Origin: Aldrovandia affinis
Taxonomy: Eukaryota > Chordata > Actinopteri > Notacanthiformes > Halosauridae
Length of the DNA stretch: 64,000 bases
Assembly (NCBI GenBank): GCA_029706075.1
Contig: JAINUG010000132.1
Location: forward strand, 940,001 to 1,004,000
Direction of reading: 5' to 3'
The position numbers and the translations under genes were made by a program. The notes under the pieces are model-generated. The model had not been told where the DNA came from and did no database searches. It saw only the letters and a list, made by a program, of their open reading frames with translations. This document shows positions 46,640 to 59,284 of the stretch, in pieces (position 1 is the first letter of the stretch; the number at the start of each line of letters is the position of its first letter).

Positions 46640-49010
46640 CGCACATTGGAGTGGACTGAATTATCGTCGTCTTGTTGTGGGAATTGAAGCTCACAGGTGA
46701 TCCATTTAATCAATTGTGCATGTTGGGAGGAGAAACCCCAGCTAAGATAATAAACCCACACACACGCGCAATTTTGGAAAGCAATTTATTGCAGGAGTGG
46801 CGCTCCATTCTTTACACAAGTGCAATTCATATTCCATTTTCTTGCATGGCTTTTAACGCCTCCTTTGTACTGACAAAAGCTCGCTTGCATCTGTAGAGGC
46901 TCTCCATCTCTCCCCGCTGCCCCGTCTCAGGGCGCCCTTTCATAAGCGTTCCCAGCGCTGTTCCGCGTCTCTCCTCACCTCCAGTCCCAGTCCTCAACAT
47001 CTGGATCCCGCTATAGCACGCCGGCAGGGGAGCCGGCGTTTCCTTCAATGCTCGATTGTCTGTCTCCTGACCCCCTCTGAATGCGCCCCCAGTCTGCCGC
47101 GTTAGGTGGAGAAAGCCCCCTTCTGTGGGTGACAAGAATTTTTAATAGCCGTGCTCATTGACTCGGGAGGAAAATAGAGGGGACATTTACTCAGAGAACA
47201 TGGAAGTAGTGTCAGGATCTTTTTTTTTTAAAAGTCGCCTGCAGTACAAGGTTGTTCTTCTAGACTTTTCCAGAAACTAGAAGTAAATTCAGTTTGGATT
47301 TGAGAGGCGTTGATTTGGTTTATAAATTACACTTAGCTTTTAGTAGGGTAATTTCATGTTACACATTAGGGAATCACAATGATAATGTATGCACTCACAT
47401 TGTATAATTGCATGTCAACACATTTACTGTATAACAGGTTTAAAGCAGCGTTACTTCTTGTGGTAACTAGTTTTTTCATACTTTTCTGCGACTTTTCACT
47501 TTTCTAAATAAGCCGGAATAGACTGAAGTGGTGCTAACCAGCACACTAGTGTCTATGATCAGTAGTAATTAGAATGGAATGTGTGAGACACGCTTTGTTG
47601 CCCTGTCAGGGTTCATCTCATTTTTATGGGTTTTCAGTTTTATTGATCATTTGAAAAATGCTCATTTTTTTATTTTCAAACCTCAGATTTCAATCACAGT
47701 ACACCCTACAGTGTGTGAGAATTTCAACTTTTCATAATCAGCAAGGCCACATTTAATATTTTGAACGTAATCACGGCCTATAAATGTTTGTGGTTGAAAA
47801 ACTTCACTTCCTTGCTTGACTGCAGCTGGCAGCATTTTGAAATCATCGATGATCGGATTCATCAAATGACAGAAGTGGTAAATCACACAAATACAATGGT
47901 ACAGCCGTTTTCCAAATATACTCCTGATGTGCTAGCGCTGCATATGGCTCACGTTGCAGTTCCACAGTTTCGATTCCTGTAAGGCATTAATATTTTCACC
48001 ATGCTTGAGCAGGCAGAGAAGGGAACTGCGCACTGCTTTTATTCTGTAATCTCCGATACCTCCGATTTGGCTCTCAAAACCTGAACTGTGGGAAGAAAAT
48101 ATCACAACACATGTTAAACTTACTATAAGTGGAGGATAAGTTCTGATGTGTGTCTGATTAATCATAAATGCTTCCATGATTTCCACTACTTTAGTGTCAT
48201 GAATTAATGCAAGCCATCCTTGAATAAGGAAGCAATTAAAGACAGAGTTGTCATTTGTCAGTGAACAGAATTTGCAGATCTTTCCTACAAAGCTCTCTTA
48301 CTTTTGCTCTCATTTGTATTTTTGGAAGCATTGCTGGCTCTGGATCCGTCTAAAGAATAAGTGGCCAAAGGCCCGAATAAGATTTCCAGCCTGTTACTAT
48401 ATCTGCTATATTATGTGCATTTAAATTAGCCTTGTCGGAGAGCCACCACTTCCACTTCTCCACATCGAGTTTAAAAGCACCCCCGCTTGACAGGGAGGTA
48501 TTATCCTTGTTGTGATAGTCATGTGCATCTTATTCAAGTGAACGTCTAAGATAATTGCCCACAAGGGAAGTGAGAACGTTTTCTCCGTCGCATCGTACGG
48601 CATTGTGTTTCAGCGCCTTATTTCCCTGCCAGGTTCTCCCTCCCTTTTCGGCGTTTGTGCGAGTTGTGGCGAGACTGCTGAAACTCCTCGCAGACGACAG
48701 TGCACGAAAACACGGATCCATCATTGAGCCGGCACCGAGGTGGCTGCTTCATCACACGAAATGATGAGCAACAATCACAGGGCGTGCGGTGACATTTCGG
48801 AGGATGACGAAGGGGCTGCCGATGATAGCGCTATATGTCACTCGGGCGTGTTGACAGCGTCGGAGAGAAATATTGAGCAGACACCCAGGGGGCAGCCCGG
48901 GCGGAGAAATGAAGAGACAAACGCCGTCCAAAAAGGGCCGGCATAGAACATCTGAGTTACGCAGTCGGTTGATCAAGGGTCTTTTCACGCCTTTTTAAAA
49001 ATCTCTACGT
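46640..49010. other. Mixed repeat-poor DNA, candidate conserved blocks
   Basis: GC-richer islands at 46860-47130, 47760-48060 and 48560-48960 have no repeat signatures. Minus and plus ORFs of 60-102 codons cover them but resemble no protein I know. They may be conserved non-coding elements of the miR-17-92/gpc5 neighbourhood or unrecognised exons. Confidence 0.3.
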
Positions 49011-49307
49011 GTTTTACTTTGCCCGACTTGTTTCACAGTGGTTCTATTTAAAGCATTTCTCCTGGTAAATGGGTAGAAGGGCAAGTGTGTGTGCGCCATA
49101 AGTCTGTGAGGAATGCAGGCCACTCAGGAGTCAGAAAGCAATAATGCAATAATATAAAAGACAAGTAATAAAATCTTTCCTTTTCATCCGCGCGCGCCTG
49201 CCTGTGATGTTGCCCTTTTATCACCTGTGTGTGTTTCTGGCTACAGGAATGAGAACAAGTCCTTATTTCACCTGGGTCCACAGTGGGGAGATGGCGGTCG
49301 ACATTTT

Positions 49308-49426
49308 GTCAAACATTTCAATTCAGAAATCTGGCTTCAACAATCAGGTAAACATTTGAATTCAGAAATCTGGCTTCACCAATCAGGTCAAACATTTCAA
49401 TTCAGAAACCTGACTTCACCAATCAG
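49308..49426 (+). repeat. 40-bp tandem repeat, three units
   Basis: Three units of GTCAAACATTTCAATTCAG followed by AAATCTGGCTTCACCAATCAG (40, 39 and 40 bp) with few substitutions. Confidence 0.95.
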
Positions 49427-49449
49427 GTCAAGCACAGCCCCTCTTAGAA

Positions 49450-50170
49450 ACGCAATGTAGCAAAACGGGAAGATGAATCACTTTTATAGTCACATGATTT
49501 GTTAAATGCTTATAGATTTTATAATAATGAGAGTTTCAGAAACTAAGCGAAAATCAAGGATCCTAAGTGAGCGCTCAAGGTGTGTGATATTTCATTAATT
49601 TGCTGTACAGATGCCTGTAGCCAGCGTGGCTGTTGTAGTTACGAGGGATATGATTTTTTTAATGCTCATCTGAAAAAGATAACAAACATGCGAAACTAAA
49701 GGAAAAATGACAAAAAGAATGAATAAAAACGATGTTATAACATTATGCATGGTTATTTTCAGAATGTTTCATTGGATATAACAAAGCTATGTAATTGGCC
49801 TACATTAGCATGGATCATATGTTCGCTGTGATGCACTATATTATGTTACATTATTAATTAACACTGTTAATTGACTTTGCATGTGAACCAATAACAATTG
49901 GCTCCACCAACCAACAGGGAAAGTTGAGCCAAAAGCACATCCCTGGTAGTTGCACATGATGTCTATCTATTATATATTTATACTGGATGTTTTATACTAA
50001 ACCAATTAGGGCAAAGCAGTTCAAAATGGAACAAGAGCAGTGCCAGCACATTAGTGTCTCCTTGACATTTGACCTCTGAAGGCCTTTCATCGAAGGCCCG
50101 GACTGCAGATCAGAGTGACTGCAGTTGTACAACAACCATAACCTGCTGGCACTCAAAAAGGCGCCAGGCA
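49450..50170. other. Non-coding stretch, no gene recognised
   Basis: AT-rich DNA without recognisable features. Confidence 0.4.
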
Positions 50171-50174
50171 ATTT

Positions 50175-50600
50175 TGTGTAATAATTTGATTTAATTCTGC
50201 GCTCGGCAAAGAAGGGGGGTGAGGCGTTAATCACGAGGTTTTATGTTTTTGTTACATTCTCCGTTATTTCTCCATTTCCTGCAGTCTGTCCCATGTTAAC
50301 CTCTAATTACGGCCTGTTTAATAGGTGCCGAGCGTGACAGGTGCATCACGCTGTAATAATTAGCTGGCGCTTAAACGCAAGATTGAGCTCAGCACTTTCA
50401 GAGGAATGTTTTGAGGTTAAATTGCCAATTACAGTAAATGGAATGCTTAAACACATCAATTCTGCGCGTGCAACTCATTTCGACATTCGGCGGCCCAAGG
50501 CTTCAATCACCGAACACTTATGTGTGGAAAATCGTCCGTCACTTGACGGAGATGTCAGTGTGAAAGGTATTATTTCCCAAGAAAGCCGTGGACTGTAAAC
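50175..50600. other. Candidate conserved non-coding element
   Basis: The block has TALE- and homeodomain-type motifs close together (GTGACAGGTGCATCACGC, TAATAATTAGC, GGCGTTAATCACGAGG). It lacks repeat signatures, and its 85-codon ORF matches no family. This is inference from composition only. Confidence 0.3.
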
Positions 50601-50924
50601 AAATTAACTGTGTTCTTGTGCAGCATCACAATTAGAGTTGCCCCTTTAAGGGGAAACTGAAGCAGTGTCAGCCAATGAGGCTCCAGGACGGTGAAGAGGT
50701 TGCAGATTAATGAACTAATCAGAAATAATGGAATGCATTACAATTTCAATCTCACTCCAGTTCAATCTATTGCACTTTGCAGATTCAATTCAATGTAATT
50801 ATTCAGTTCCTGGTTTTTGGTGCACAGAGTGCTGAATAATGAATGCCTTTGTACAAAGGTTCTCACGGAAACAAGGTAGGAATGAATTTATTCCTTCAGT
50901 GCATGTCACAGTCGTACAGGTAAC

Positions 50925-51660
50925 TGACAAAAAATGAAACACCAACCAAAGTGTCTTAATAGGGCATTGGGCCACTATGAGCTGCCAGAACAGCTTCAAT
51001 AAACCTTGGCATAGATTCTACACGTATAATGTGTCTAGATGGTAATAGTGACAGTGTGATAGTGTCTGGAACTCCATTGGAGGGATGGGGCACAATTTGT
51101 CCATGAGAAATTCCATCATTTGGTGTTTTGTTGGTCTCGGGCGCTGCTGCAGAATTCAAGAAGGTTGAGATCTGGTGACTGAGATGGCCATGGAATATGG
51201 CTTACATTGTTTTATGATTGTCAATCAATTCAGTGACCACTCGTGCCCTTTGGATGGGGGCATTGTCATCATGGAAGAGACCACTCCCATCAGGATAGAA
51301 ATGCCATTTACCTTGCCCTCTAAGGCAGTGGTCTCAAACTCAGTGCCACGGAGGGCCATGTGTATGCTGGTAATTGTTGAGTATATTCTGTGCTTTAACT
51401 TCAAGAATGCACAGAGGTGCATGCATATGGCTAAATTAGTAGTTGAGCCAATTAAGGCAGCAGTAATTGGTTGGAATGAAAACCTGCAAACACACGGCCC
51501 TTTGTGGCACTGAGTTTGAGACCACTGCTCTAAGGGTTGGGCGGGCCTAAACCATGCCAGGAAAATGTACCCAAACCATAACAGAACCCAAAACAGAAGC
51601 TGCCAGAACCCTTCAAATACTAAAATGTTTCCTTTATGTGAATGTCTTACTCGTTTCAGA
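50925..51660 (-). mobile_element. Tc1/mariner relic (minus) split by a MITE
   Basis: The plus-strand phrase GTGTCTTAATAGGGCATTGG and GGAACTCCATTGGAGGGATG is the 3' part of a fish Tc1/mariner element, repeated at 60.1 kb. On the minus strand a DDE region is readable: LFHDDNAPIQRARVVTE near 51240-51290, and a frameshifted counterpart of WPSQSPDLN near 51180. A hAT-type MITE interrupts it at 51326-51527, and the element resumes at about 51536. Confidence 0.8.
51326..51527. mobile_element. hAT-type MITE with 8-bp target duplication
   Basis: The 202-bp element starts CAGTGGTCTCAAACTCAGTG and ends with the inverse CACTGAGTTTGAGACCACTG. Perfect CTCTAAGG duplications flank it (51318-51325 and 51528-51535). 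Terminus and duplication length are as in hAT transposons. It has no coding capacity. Confidence 0.93.
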
Positions 51661-51839
51661 GAACACGGTCGAACAGACATGTTTTGGCCATGAGGCTTCC
51701 TTCTGTGTGCTGCTCTTTCTCTTATTATTGTCATAAGGTCACAGTCATTTAAAAAGACAGAGGAAGTTTCAGCTACACAAGCACCGTAACACACCTCATT
51801 AATCATAATTGGAATAATGCTTAAATTGCAGTAGGTCAG

Positions 51840-54680
51840 CTCTAAGGATTGCTATGGCTCTGTCTGGTTCACGCTTTTTGGATTTCTGCAATTTTAACTT
51901 GTGTTTTTAGCATAGCATTTTTTTTTTAGAATACTACTGAAAGAGTAAATTCATTGGCGTCTTCATTTGTGTGAATATTTCAAATGTGTGCTTTCATAGA
52001 CGGCCTCTTTAGAACAGGGCTATATTAAAGGAATGGTAATTTGAGTCTGATTTGGCAGCTTCACTAACTAGTCACACGGTAGCATCTGTAACAGAGCATA
52101 TGGCAACATTTATTGCACCCAGCCCAATGCTATTGTCGGAACCTCTCCTCTTAGAAATATGGAGGAAAATGCACATTTGATGAGAGATGTTTCTCTTCAG
52201 ACTATGAAAAAAAAATCTCTTGTGGAATGTGTCTTTCACCGAATATAGATTCCACAATGGAATTTTTTCATAGTGTAAAGATGCCATAATACTATGGCTG
52301 TAAGGCAGAACAGGCACTGCTATATGAAGCTGGTTGGTATTATTAAAAGACATAAAGTGCCTATCATTTTCTAACTATAATGTGTTGGCTAGAGATTGCC
52401 ATGTAATTCAAGGCAGCTTCCTGGAAGCTAACTGGAAAATGGCATGTGTGTACGTGTTTATATAGAATTGTCTTACAAATACATCTGTTTGTAGACTTTA
52501 ATGAGGCAATACATTTCAGCAAAGTGCAGAAAGAAAAAATCACATAGCCTTACTTGGCTCACTAAAGCACATTGCTTGCCTGCCTTTCTCTTCAAATATC
52601 CCTCAATAACTCCTCAATACTTCCAAAGGCCACCGCAGCAACAATATTTTGATTTAACATTCAAGGGAAAGTTAATTCCTGGTGGGGAATAGTGGCTTAC
52701 TGGCGCATATGACTTTCAATCAATGGGATGGCTGGAGCTTAGCCTGAGGAACTACGCCGAGAGCAGCCCACAGGCTCATCGCTATACGTCGTCTTAGAGG
52801 AATGGATTTCTCTGCGCTGGAAGACATATTTAAAAAAAACCTATATCAGGATGCAGCTCTATATGAATCATATCAAGGATTGAAAAGGAGAAAGTAACCA
52901 TCTGTACGAGCATATGACTAAGGAACTGAGTTACGTCACAGCGGCCAAACTTGATAAAGGGGAACATAGGTGCCTGAAGCATACATGCCTGGGATTTGGG
53001 CAGAATTATGCTATCGTAAGACTAATGATGGCAAACTGTTCAAAATGTTAGTTGGTTACCAGTTACTCAGTCACAAAAATACTTGTTTTGTGTATCTGTT
53101 CTAGACATCACATTCTATAATGTTGGGGATGGGTTTGCGCATATGAAGGGATCCACACACACTAATGAACAATAGATGAGGCATGGATGGCCTTATTGGA
53201 TAAATAAACATTGTTCTCATATAAATGGATGAACAGACATATTAAGTCTGTCATGTCCTGTCAAGTCATGTTATGTCATGCGTTTCTACCAAAGACAAGT
53301 AGCTACACACTTTAGCCCTTAGATATAACACTGTTCACCTTCTCAACATCAGACCAGTGTTCATGAATTATTGATTTAGTCATTTTGACGACAAATATTT
53401 TTAGTTTTAGTCATATTCGTCATGGCACCTTTTATTAGTTTGAGTAAAAACAAAAATGAATAAAATTGTATTTCATTTAGTTAGCAACATTTTAGTTACA
53501 TTTTAGTCCAGTTCCCTCCATTAGTTAAATGTCTGAGAGATAGTGAACATGAGACAATGACTGCTTGGTACTCACACCTTACCCAACTCAGTAAATAGTA
53601 TTTCCATAAACAGCTTTACCACATGCAACATAACCTGTAGTTTAGTCTGGGTTTTTATTAGCAGACAGTCATACTTTATTTTGTACTGAAACAATGTTTA
53701 TTGATCATCTGCTCAACAATGATAGAGTTCATATTCGTTATTTTATTCAAATGCTTGTCACCCTACATGATCTGTTTATATGTGCGCATTGGTAACGCCA
53801 CCAAATTAGCGCATAACACCCTGCGTTTGAGATACGTGGAAGACAACTGAAAACGAAAACACATTTTCACACACAACTTGCACATCGCCGAATGGTTTTT
53901 TTAATTGCGCCCCCCATTTTGCTGCCCAACCCATGTTGATGCAACCACCTTATTGCCGACCATGAAACGATCAAACTGGGTGGAGGCGAGAAATATTCCA
54001 TATCTGACCTCCCCAAACTAGGGCCCATGGTGAGCAAAATAAAATATAAATATAGAACAGATATTTTTATCACCTCCCTCGGTAGATTTGTTTGCTTGCT
54101 AGCTACCATTGCATTGTATTAAAGACAAATGAGTCAATGAGCCAAGATAAATAGTTTTGGGAACTGGTTTGCTGTAATCTGTTTGTGCTTCACGCAGAGT
54201 AGTTTACCCAGCCAGTTTCTATAACTTCTGCCTTTTCAGTGAATTTACACCAACTCCCACACCAACTTGGGTTGTATGATATTTATAACTTAAAACCATG
54301 AAATCATTAGCAACCAAACATTTTTAGCTACATCTTTAGCCACACCAAATCTCTGGTACTCTGGAGGGTTTCACAGTGAGCTGCTGATCAACTCATTCTC
54401 AAGCAAACGGCTTTTTATCATCACTATATGAATATTTATAATTTTGGGGAACTACATATACTGTAAGTCACTGTTAGCAATATATGCTGGAAATGCAAGT
54501 AAAAAAACAACTGGAGACCATTTTTAATCCAGGCACTTCACTCACTATTGCATAGGAAAAGTAATCCCTGGATTTGTGAGCTATTCTTGTATCGCTCTTT
54601 TTTTGAAGTGCACCTTGATTATAATGTGCTTTAGCCCTGTAAAACGAAACACATTTACACACAAAATAGTCAAACATGAA
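51840..54680. other. Non-coding stretch, no gene recognised
   Basis: AT-rich with no gene. The 53380-53520 segment (TTTAGTTTTAGTCATATTCG, ACATTTTAGTTACATTTTAG) resembles a dispersed repeat rich in TTTTAGTC. The family is unknown. Confidence 0.4.
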
Positions 54681-54737
54681 TGTTTTCTTAAACCCCATAT
54701 GGTTTCCCTCCGTGTTGTCTATCAGGATGGAGGCATG

Positions 54738-54751
54738 GTTACCATGGTAAC
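54738..54751. promoter_or_regulatory. Perfect X-box palindrome (RFX-type site)
   Basis: GTTACCATGGTAAC is an exact 14-bp palindrome that fits the RFX X-box (GTTNCC..GGNAAC). It lies in a repeat-poor block at 54690-54800. Binding is inferred from the motif only. Confidence 0.5.
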
Positions 54752-55239
54752 GTGGTGTCCCTGGAATCACTGTTGCGTGATTGGCCACACAAAAATCACT
54801 GAGTTGAGATGCCATGTGGAAACATGAATACAGATGGGACACCGGATCAGGCAGCACAACTCCGAAACCACTGATTTATAAAATTGACTTGGAATCATGT
54901 TTGCAAACATAGTAGTGGGAGCCTGAGAAATTGGTGAAACCGGTTGTATATGTAAAGATATATTGTACAGATAAAACCAATGCAATCACATCTAAGGCCC
55001 AAATGAATATTGTACAGTACAGAAATGTATATTTTTGTTGCTGAGAAATTCTAACAACATAATGTTGATTAAATAAGTTATCGTGATATATTTTTTCTTT
55101 GTTGCCATGTCATTTGCAAAAACATTTTAATGCTGTCTATCAGGTTGTTATCACAGCTTAATTGCAATTGCAGCATACATGCGATACTACATTTAATATG
55201 GACAATAATAATGTGGCTTTCTAAATCTGGTAATGAATC

Positions 55240-55800
55240 ACTGTTGTTTGGGCCTTCTTCAAATAAACCTCCAAGGAAACCTGACCCAGCTGCTCCAACG
55301 TTGGCCTTGTGTCACTTTTAGCCATAAGCCAACATTAGGTTTGCCCATTGGCAATCCAAAGGGTCAAAACAAATGCTCAAACATTGTCCATCAGCAATGG
55401 ACCGGCACAAATCATCCAAGTTAGCCTTTATTCACATGCTGTTTGCCAAAGCACAAACCCCAGTAATGGGGCTCATCTCATGTGCCAATATTGGGCTAAT
55501 ATAGTTTGGACACGTTTATCTAACTGTGCACCTATGCTGGTAGTCAATATCGTGGGCCAATTTTAGTGTCTTTCCAAAAATCACTCAGTCCGCTTTAGGT
55601 CAAGGGAAACACACTTCAATTTGTCTTTGCTGTATGCCACTAGCCACAGATTGTTCCAGATGCAATTATTTTTTTAAAAGGGCCAACCCTGATACACTGA
55701 TAGATTAACGATACAGCAGTTGGCAGATTACAGCACAACCAACACGGTGCCAACGTTGTCATCCGATGGTGACTGTCACCTGCCACATCCATATCAATAA
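55240..55800. mobile_element. Possible degenerate DNA element
   Basis: Recurrent variants of a CCAACATTGGGC-like phrase (55285-55300, 55327-55345, 55475-55495, 55550-55560, 55740-55760) suggest an old repetitive element or minisatellite. No termini were identified. Confidence 0.25.
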
Positions 55801-56173
55801 ATTCCCAACATTGCACCAACCAGGTCACATGTACAGGCCTTTTATATCTGACATAAATCCACATGCCTTGCATTTGCATAGATTATGCTGTCATGCTTTA
55901 AACGAACTGCATATTCATAATCCATGCTTAACCTATCCACAATCACAGAAGAGTAACAAGCATCCACACAATGTATTCATCATACATTATTACATGATTC
56001 ACAGTGTGTGGTCGATCATAAATCATACAGATTTAACATTGCACAACAGCATAAACACTGCACAGTGTTCTGTGATCATTCACCAAAATGAAGGTGCCGC
56101 TACCTCAAATATAACCACTGGGAATAATGCACATTGTGGCAGCATTTTTAATGTGCTTTAATGTTGTGCATCA

Positions 56174-56679
56174 TGTAATACAGGCCATCGAGCATGTAAA
56201 TGGCCCATGAATGAATGCTTTATGCAGTTAAGTCGATTATCCAATAGGTTTTGTAGTGTCCACTTACAGAAAATATTGAACACCCTTCCAAGCTTTTATG
56301 AATATGCAGTTAATGCACCTGGCAATGGAGAGGTGATAGTGTGTGTGAACAAGTCTATTAGTGTCTAGCACCTGTCGAAGGCCAGAAAACTGCTTCAAAT
56401 GATTTCACAACCAATCATTATTTATGATATGTGATGTAATACAGGCCATCGAGCATGTAAATGGGAAAGCGGACTTACAAATATTGTACAGTGTGTGTTC
56501 TGTGTCCACCTGTCGAAGGCCAGAAAACTGAAATGAACAGAGGAAATGAACACCCTTCCAAGCTCTCCGTTGGCTCTACATGCAGCCAAATATGGATGCT
56601 CAACAGCAAAAAAACGGAGCTCATGGTTGTGGCACCCAAGGCACCATGCAGTTAATGCACCTGGCAATGGAGAGGTGAC
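56174..56679 (+). repeat. Mosaic duplication with shuffled blocks
   Basis: Four blocks occur twice in different order. A (GTAATACAGGCCATCGAGC) is at 56174 and 56433. B (AACACCCTTCCAAGCT) is at about 56279 and 56549. C (ATGCAGTTAATGCACCTGGC) is at about 56304 and 56646. D (CACCTGTCGAAGGCCAGAAA) is at about 56370 and 56508. The first set is A-B-C-D and the second A-D-B-C. Confidence 0.85.
56585..56645 (+). mobile_element. L2-like LINE reverse-transcriptase fragment
   Basis: The plus strand encodes QIWMLNSKKTELMVVAPKAP, matching the WM..N.LQLNSSKTELLLI.PK motif downstream of the catalytic region in L2/CR1-type RTs. It lies inside the mosaic repeat, between its B and C blocks. Confidence 0.6.
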
Positions 56680-57119
56680 CTCGATCCTGCGGTCCGTGTG
56701 AAGGCCCCCATCTGCATGTCTAGTCTGGTTTCCCTCGTGATCTACGCTGATGTTCCCTTTCAGAAGGCAGACGCCAGGAATGCTGCTTCATTTGACTGCT
56801 GATGGAAAGGACATCCATTCTGTGCACACAGTCTTTCTGCCCCTGAAATGCTTGAGGCTGCTCCAAGCAGCCCCTTTACATTGCTGCAAGATATCAGGCA
56901 CACAAGGTGTTTTTGCAACCTCCAAAAAATTATGAATTCATTAAATTATTCTAGGAGTGAGTTAACAGTGTTCAAATTGCTGCCACACTTAGAGTGCATT
57001 TGCCATCTTGTCTATGTAGAATACACCATTCTGGAGATATATTCCTTGAATATGATTATTGTTGGATTCATACTTTGACATTCAGACATGAATAACACCA
57101 ATTGGACAAGATATAATAA

Positions 57120-57252
57120 TAATTCCCTTTTAGCCCCTTTCCCCTTCCCTCAAGAGGCTTTGCCTTTTGCCAGGCCACCATTGTAAATAAGAATTTGTTC
57201 TTAATGGCTTGCCTGGTTAAATAAAGGTTAAATAAAAATAAAATAAAATATA
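57120..57252 (+). mobile_element. LINE 3' tail
   Basis: CATTGTAAATAAGAATTTGT, TCTTAATGGCTTGCCTGGTT and AAATAAAGGTTAAATAAAAA form a 3' UTR very common in fish genomes, with a TAAAA tail. It is plus-oriented. Confidence 0.65.
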
Positions 57253-57254
57253 TT

Positions 57255-58920
57255 ACATTTTGGTATTTAGGGTTTAGAAGATAAGCATAATTAGAAATAA
57301 AATAACTTCAAATGTGAGGTTTAAATTCATGAATTCTTTGTTAAACATGTAGTACTACTACTAGACAATATATTAATTTACACCGAAAACATATCAAAGT
57401 GAAATTGATATGACCTTAAGGGAAATATGTAGACATGCGTTATATAGATGGGTTTTTTTCCATTTAAATTCCTGATTCTCCAAACTATCACTGGCAAGCT
57501 GTTTCTCTACCTCTACTTATGTGAATTCACGCATTTCACATCAGAGGTATTCACCATGTGTTGTATTAACTATAATATCATATTTTTCAATTATGTGGAA
57601 TGAACAAAAGAGTGGAAGAATGGCCTTCCAAAGTATTTTGCAGTACTAACAAATGGGATTCAAATATAAATAACAAAATAATAAAAGAAGATTGCTTTTT
57701 TTTTTTCCTTCTCCCAAAAAGAGGAAATCATGTTCCACCCAGACTTTACAGTGTGGTTTAATGGTGCTTTTCCGTGTCAATCTCTGTTTGCGATACAAAT
57801 TGTGCACTTGCCCTTCTGCAAACTGCAGGTGTCTTTAGCGTTATTTGGAATCCATGTTTTTGAGCATTGCTTTAATAAATGACCCTGGTTATGTGGAGAT
57901 ACTTGATACGCACATGTCACAGAACATGCAGTATGGAACACTACCAACACTGTCAAAGTGTCTCTGCATTTGTACCAGAGTCTCTTCCTGTCTGTGGTGT
58001 TCTGGCGATGAAACCTCAACCCTTGCACTTTTGCCCTGGGGTGTCTAGCGTTACACGCCCATCCTGTCCGCATCCTCCCTTAGCCCCTCCCCCGCCCTTC
58101 GGAGACCACTTTACTGAAAGGCGATCACACGCTTCTCTGTCCCGGCACGCCTCTCCCCTTCCTTGCCTCTCCGTGATGTATGGGAAGGCCTCTCCCTACC
58201 ACGCCAATATCACTTAACAAACGGACAACGCAGCTGACAAAACATACTGGTCAGTCGAGCCGATGAGGAGACGGAGCATTCCGCAATCCCCCAGCCGCCA
58301 TCTTTTCTGACGGCGGGCTGCACCTCAGCGTCTTTCTCTGATGACTTTTACTCATGTGCTCGGTGGGCCTGGGAGCAGCTCTTCCTGTTTTCCTCTTCCA
58401 CGAGTGCCCAAATCACACCATTAAACAGCATCTCTGCTTAATGAAGGCACTAACTTTTTTCCTCAATAAAAAGGTGTTCGTTTTAAACTTGAAAAAACAA
58501 CTAAATATATATTTATTGGTTTGGGTTTAAAAATAAAATAAAGTAATAATCAATTATATTTATATTTATTTAATATTTATTTCTATTTATTGGATTTACT
58601 ATAAATGATACAAAGGAGAAGGCATTCAAAATGTTCTTATAAAGTACTTATAAAGGGCCACTGCTGCTATTTCAATGACTAATTGAGTGTATACAAAGAA
58701 TTAATTAAAATATTAGTTAATATAACCTTTTTAAAATATGTTGATATTTCGTATAAAGAGAAATGTTATCTTGCTAACTATTGCCTTAGGCTGCATTGCT
58801 TTTTTCAATTTAATTATGCCATTGTTGTAGGGTTAAATATGATTTGCCCTGAAACTATGACACAATTGTATTATTATTAATATTATTAATAATAATAATA
58901 ATAATTTAAAAAATGATGAA
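57255..58920. other. Non-coding stretch, no gene recognised
   Basis: AT-rich DNA around a GC-richer block at 57960-58400. No protein family is recognised in its short ORFs. Confidence 0.4.
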
Positions 58921-58924
58921 GAAG

Positions 58925-59275
58925 AAGAAATGACAATAACTTTATTTATATAGCACTTTTCATACAATGGTTTGCAACCCAAAGTGCTTCACAGGTTAGC
59001 ACATGTCAACAATCACAGAAACAATACAGTGATAAAAGGAGACATTCAATAAGAGAAAGCTAAAATGCTAGTTTAAAAATATAGTCCAAATCTGTATAAA
59101 ATCCATGATAAAATAAATGTACTAATTAAAATTCATCCTAAACAAATATGTTTTCAGCTGTTTTTGAAAGAACAGAAGCTGTAAATCTGATTCGGGTAGA
59201 GTATCGCTCAGCTTTGGGGCATAAAAACAAACAACTTCCTCTCCACCTCTTCTATGCTTTACTGTTGGCGCTGGA
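58925..59275 (-). mobile_element. Dispersed repeat (minus-oriented 3' region)
   Basis: AACTTTATTTATATAGCACT, TTCATACA, CCCAAAGTGCTTCACAGG and GTTTTCAGCTGTTTTTGAAA follow a pattern often repeated in fish genomes. The family is unassigned. Confidence 0.5.
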
Positions 59276-59284
59276 GGATCTTAA

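Noticed and set aside
51225-51806. 193-codon minus-strand ORF, the longest in the window
   Set aside because: It runs through the hAT MITE and the Tc1/mariner relic, mixes unrelated reading, and lacks a coherent domain.
58865-58905. AT palindrome as an origin or structural element
   Set aside because: It is an (AAT)n microsatellite; the foldback follows from simple sequence.
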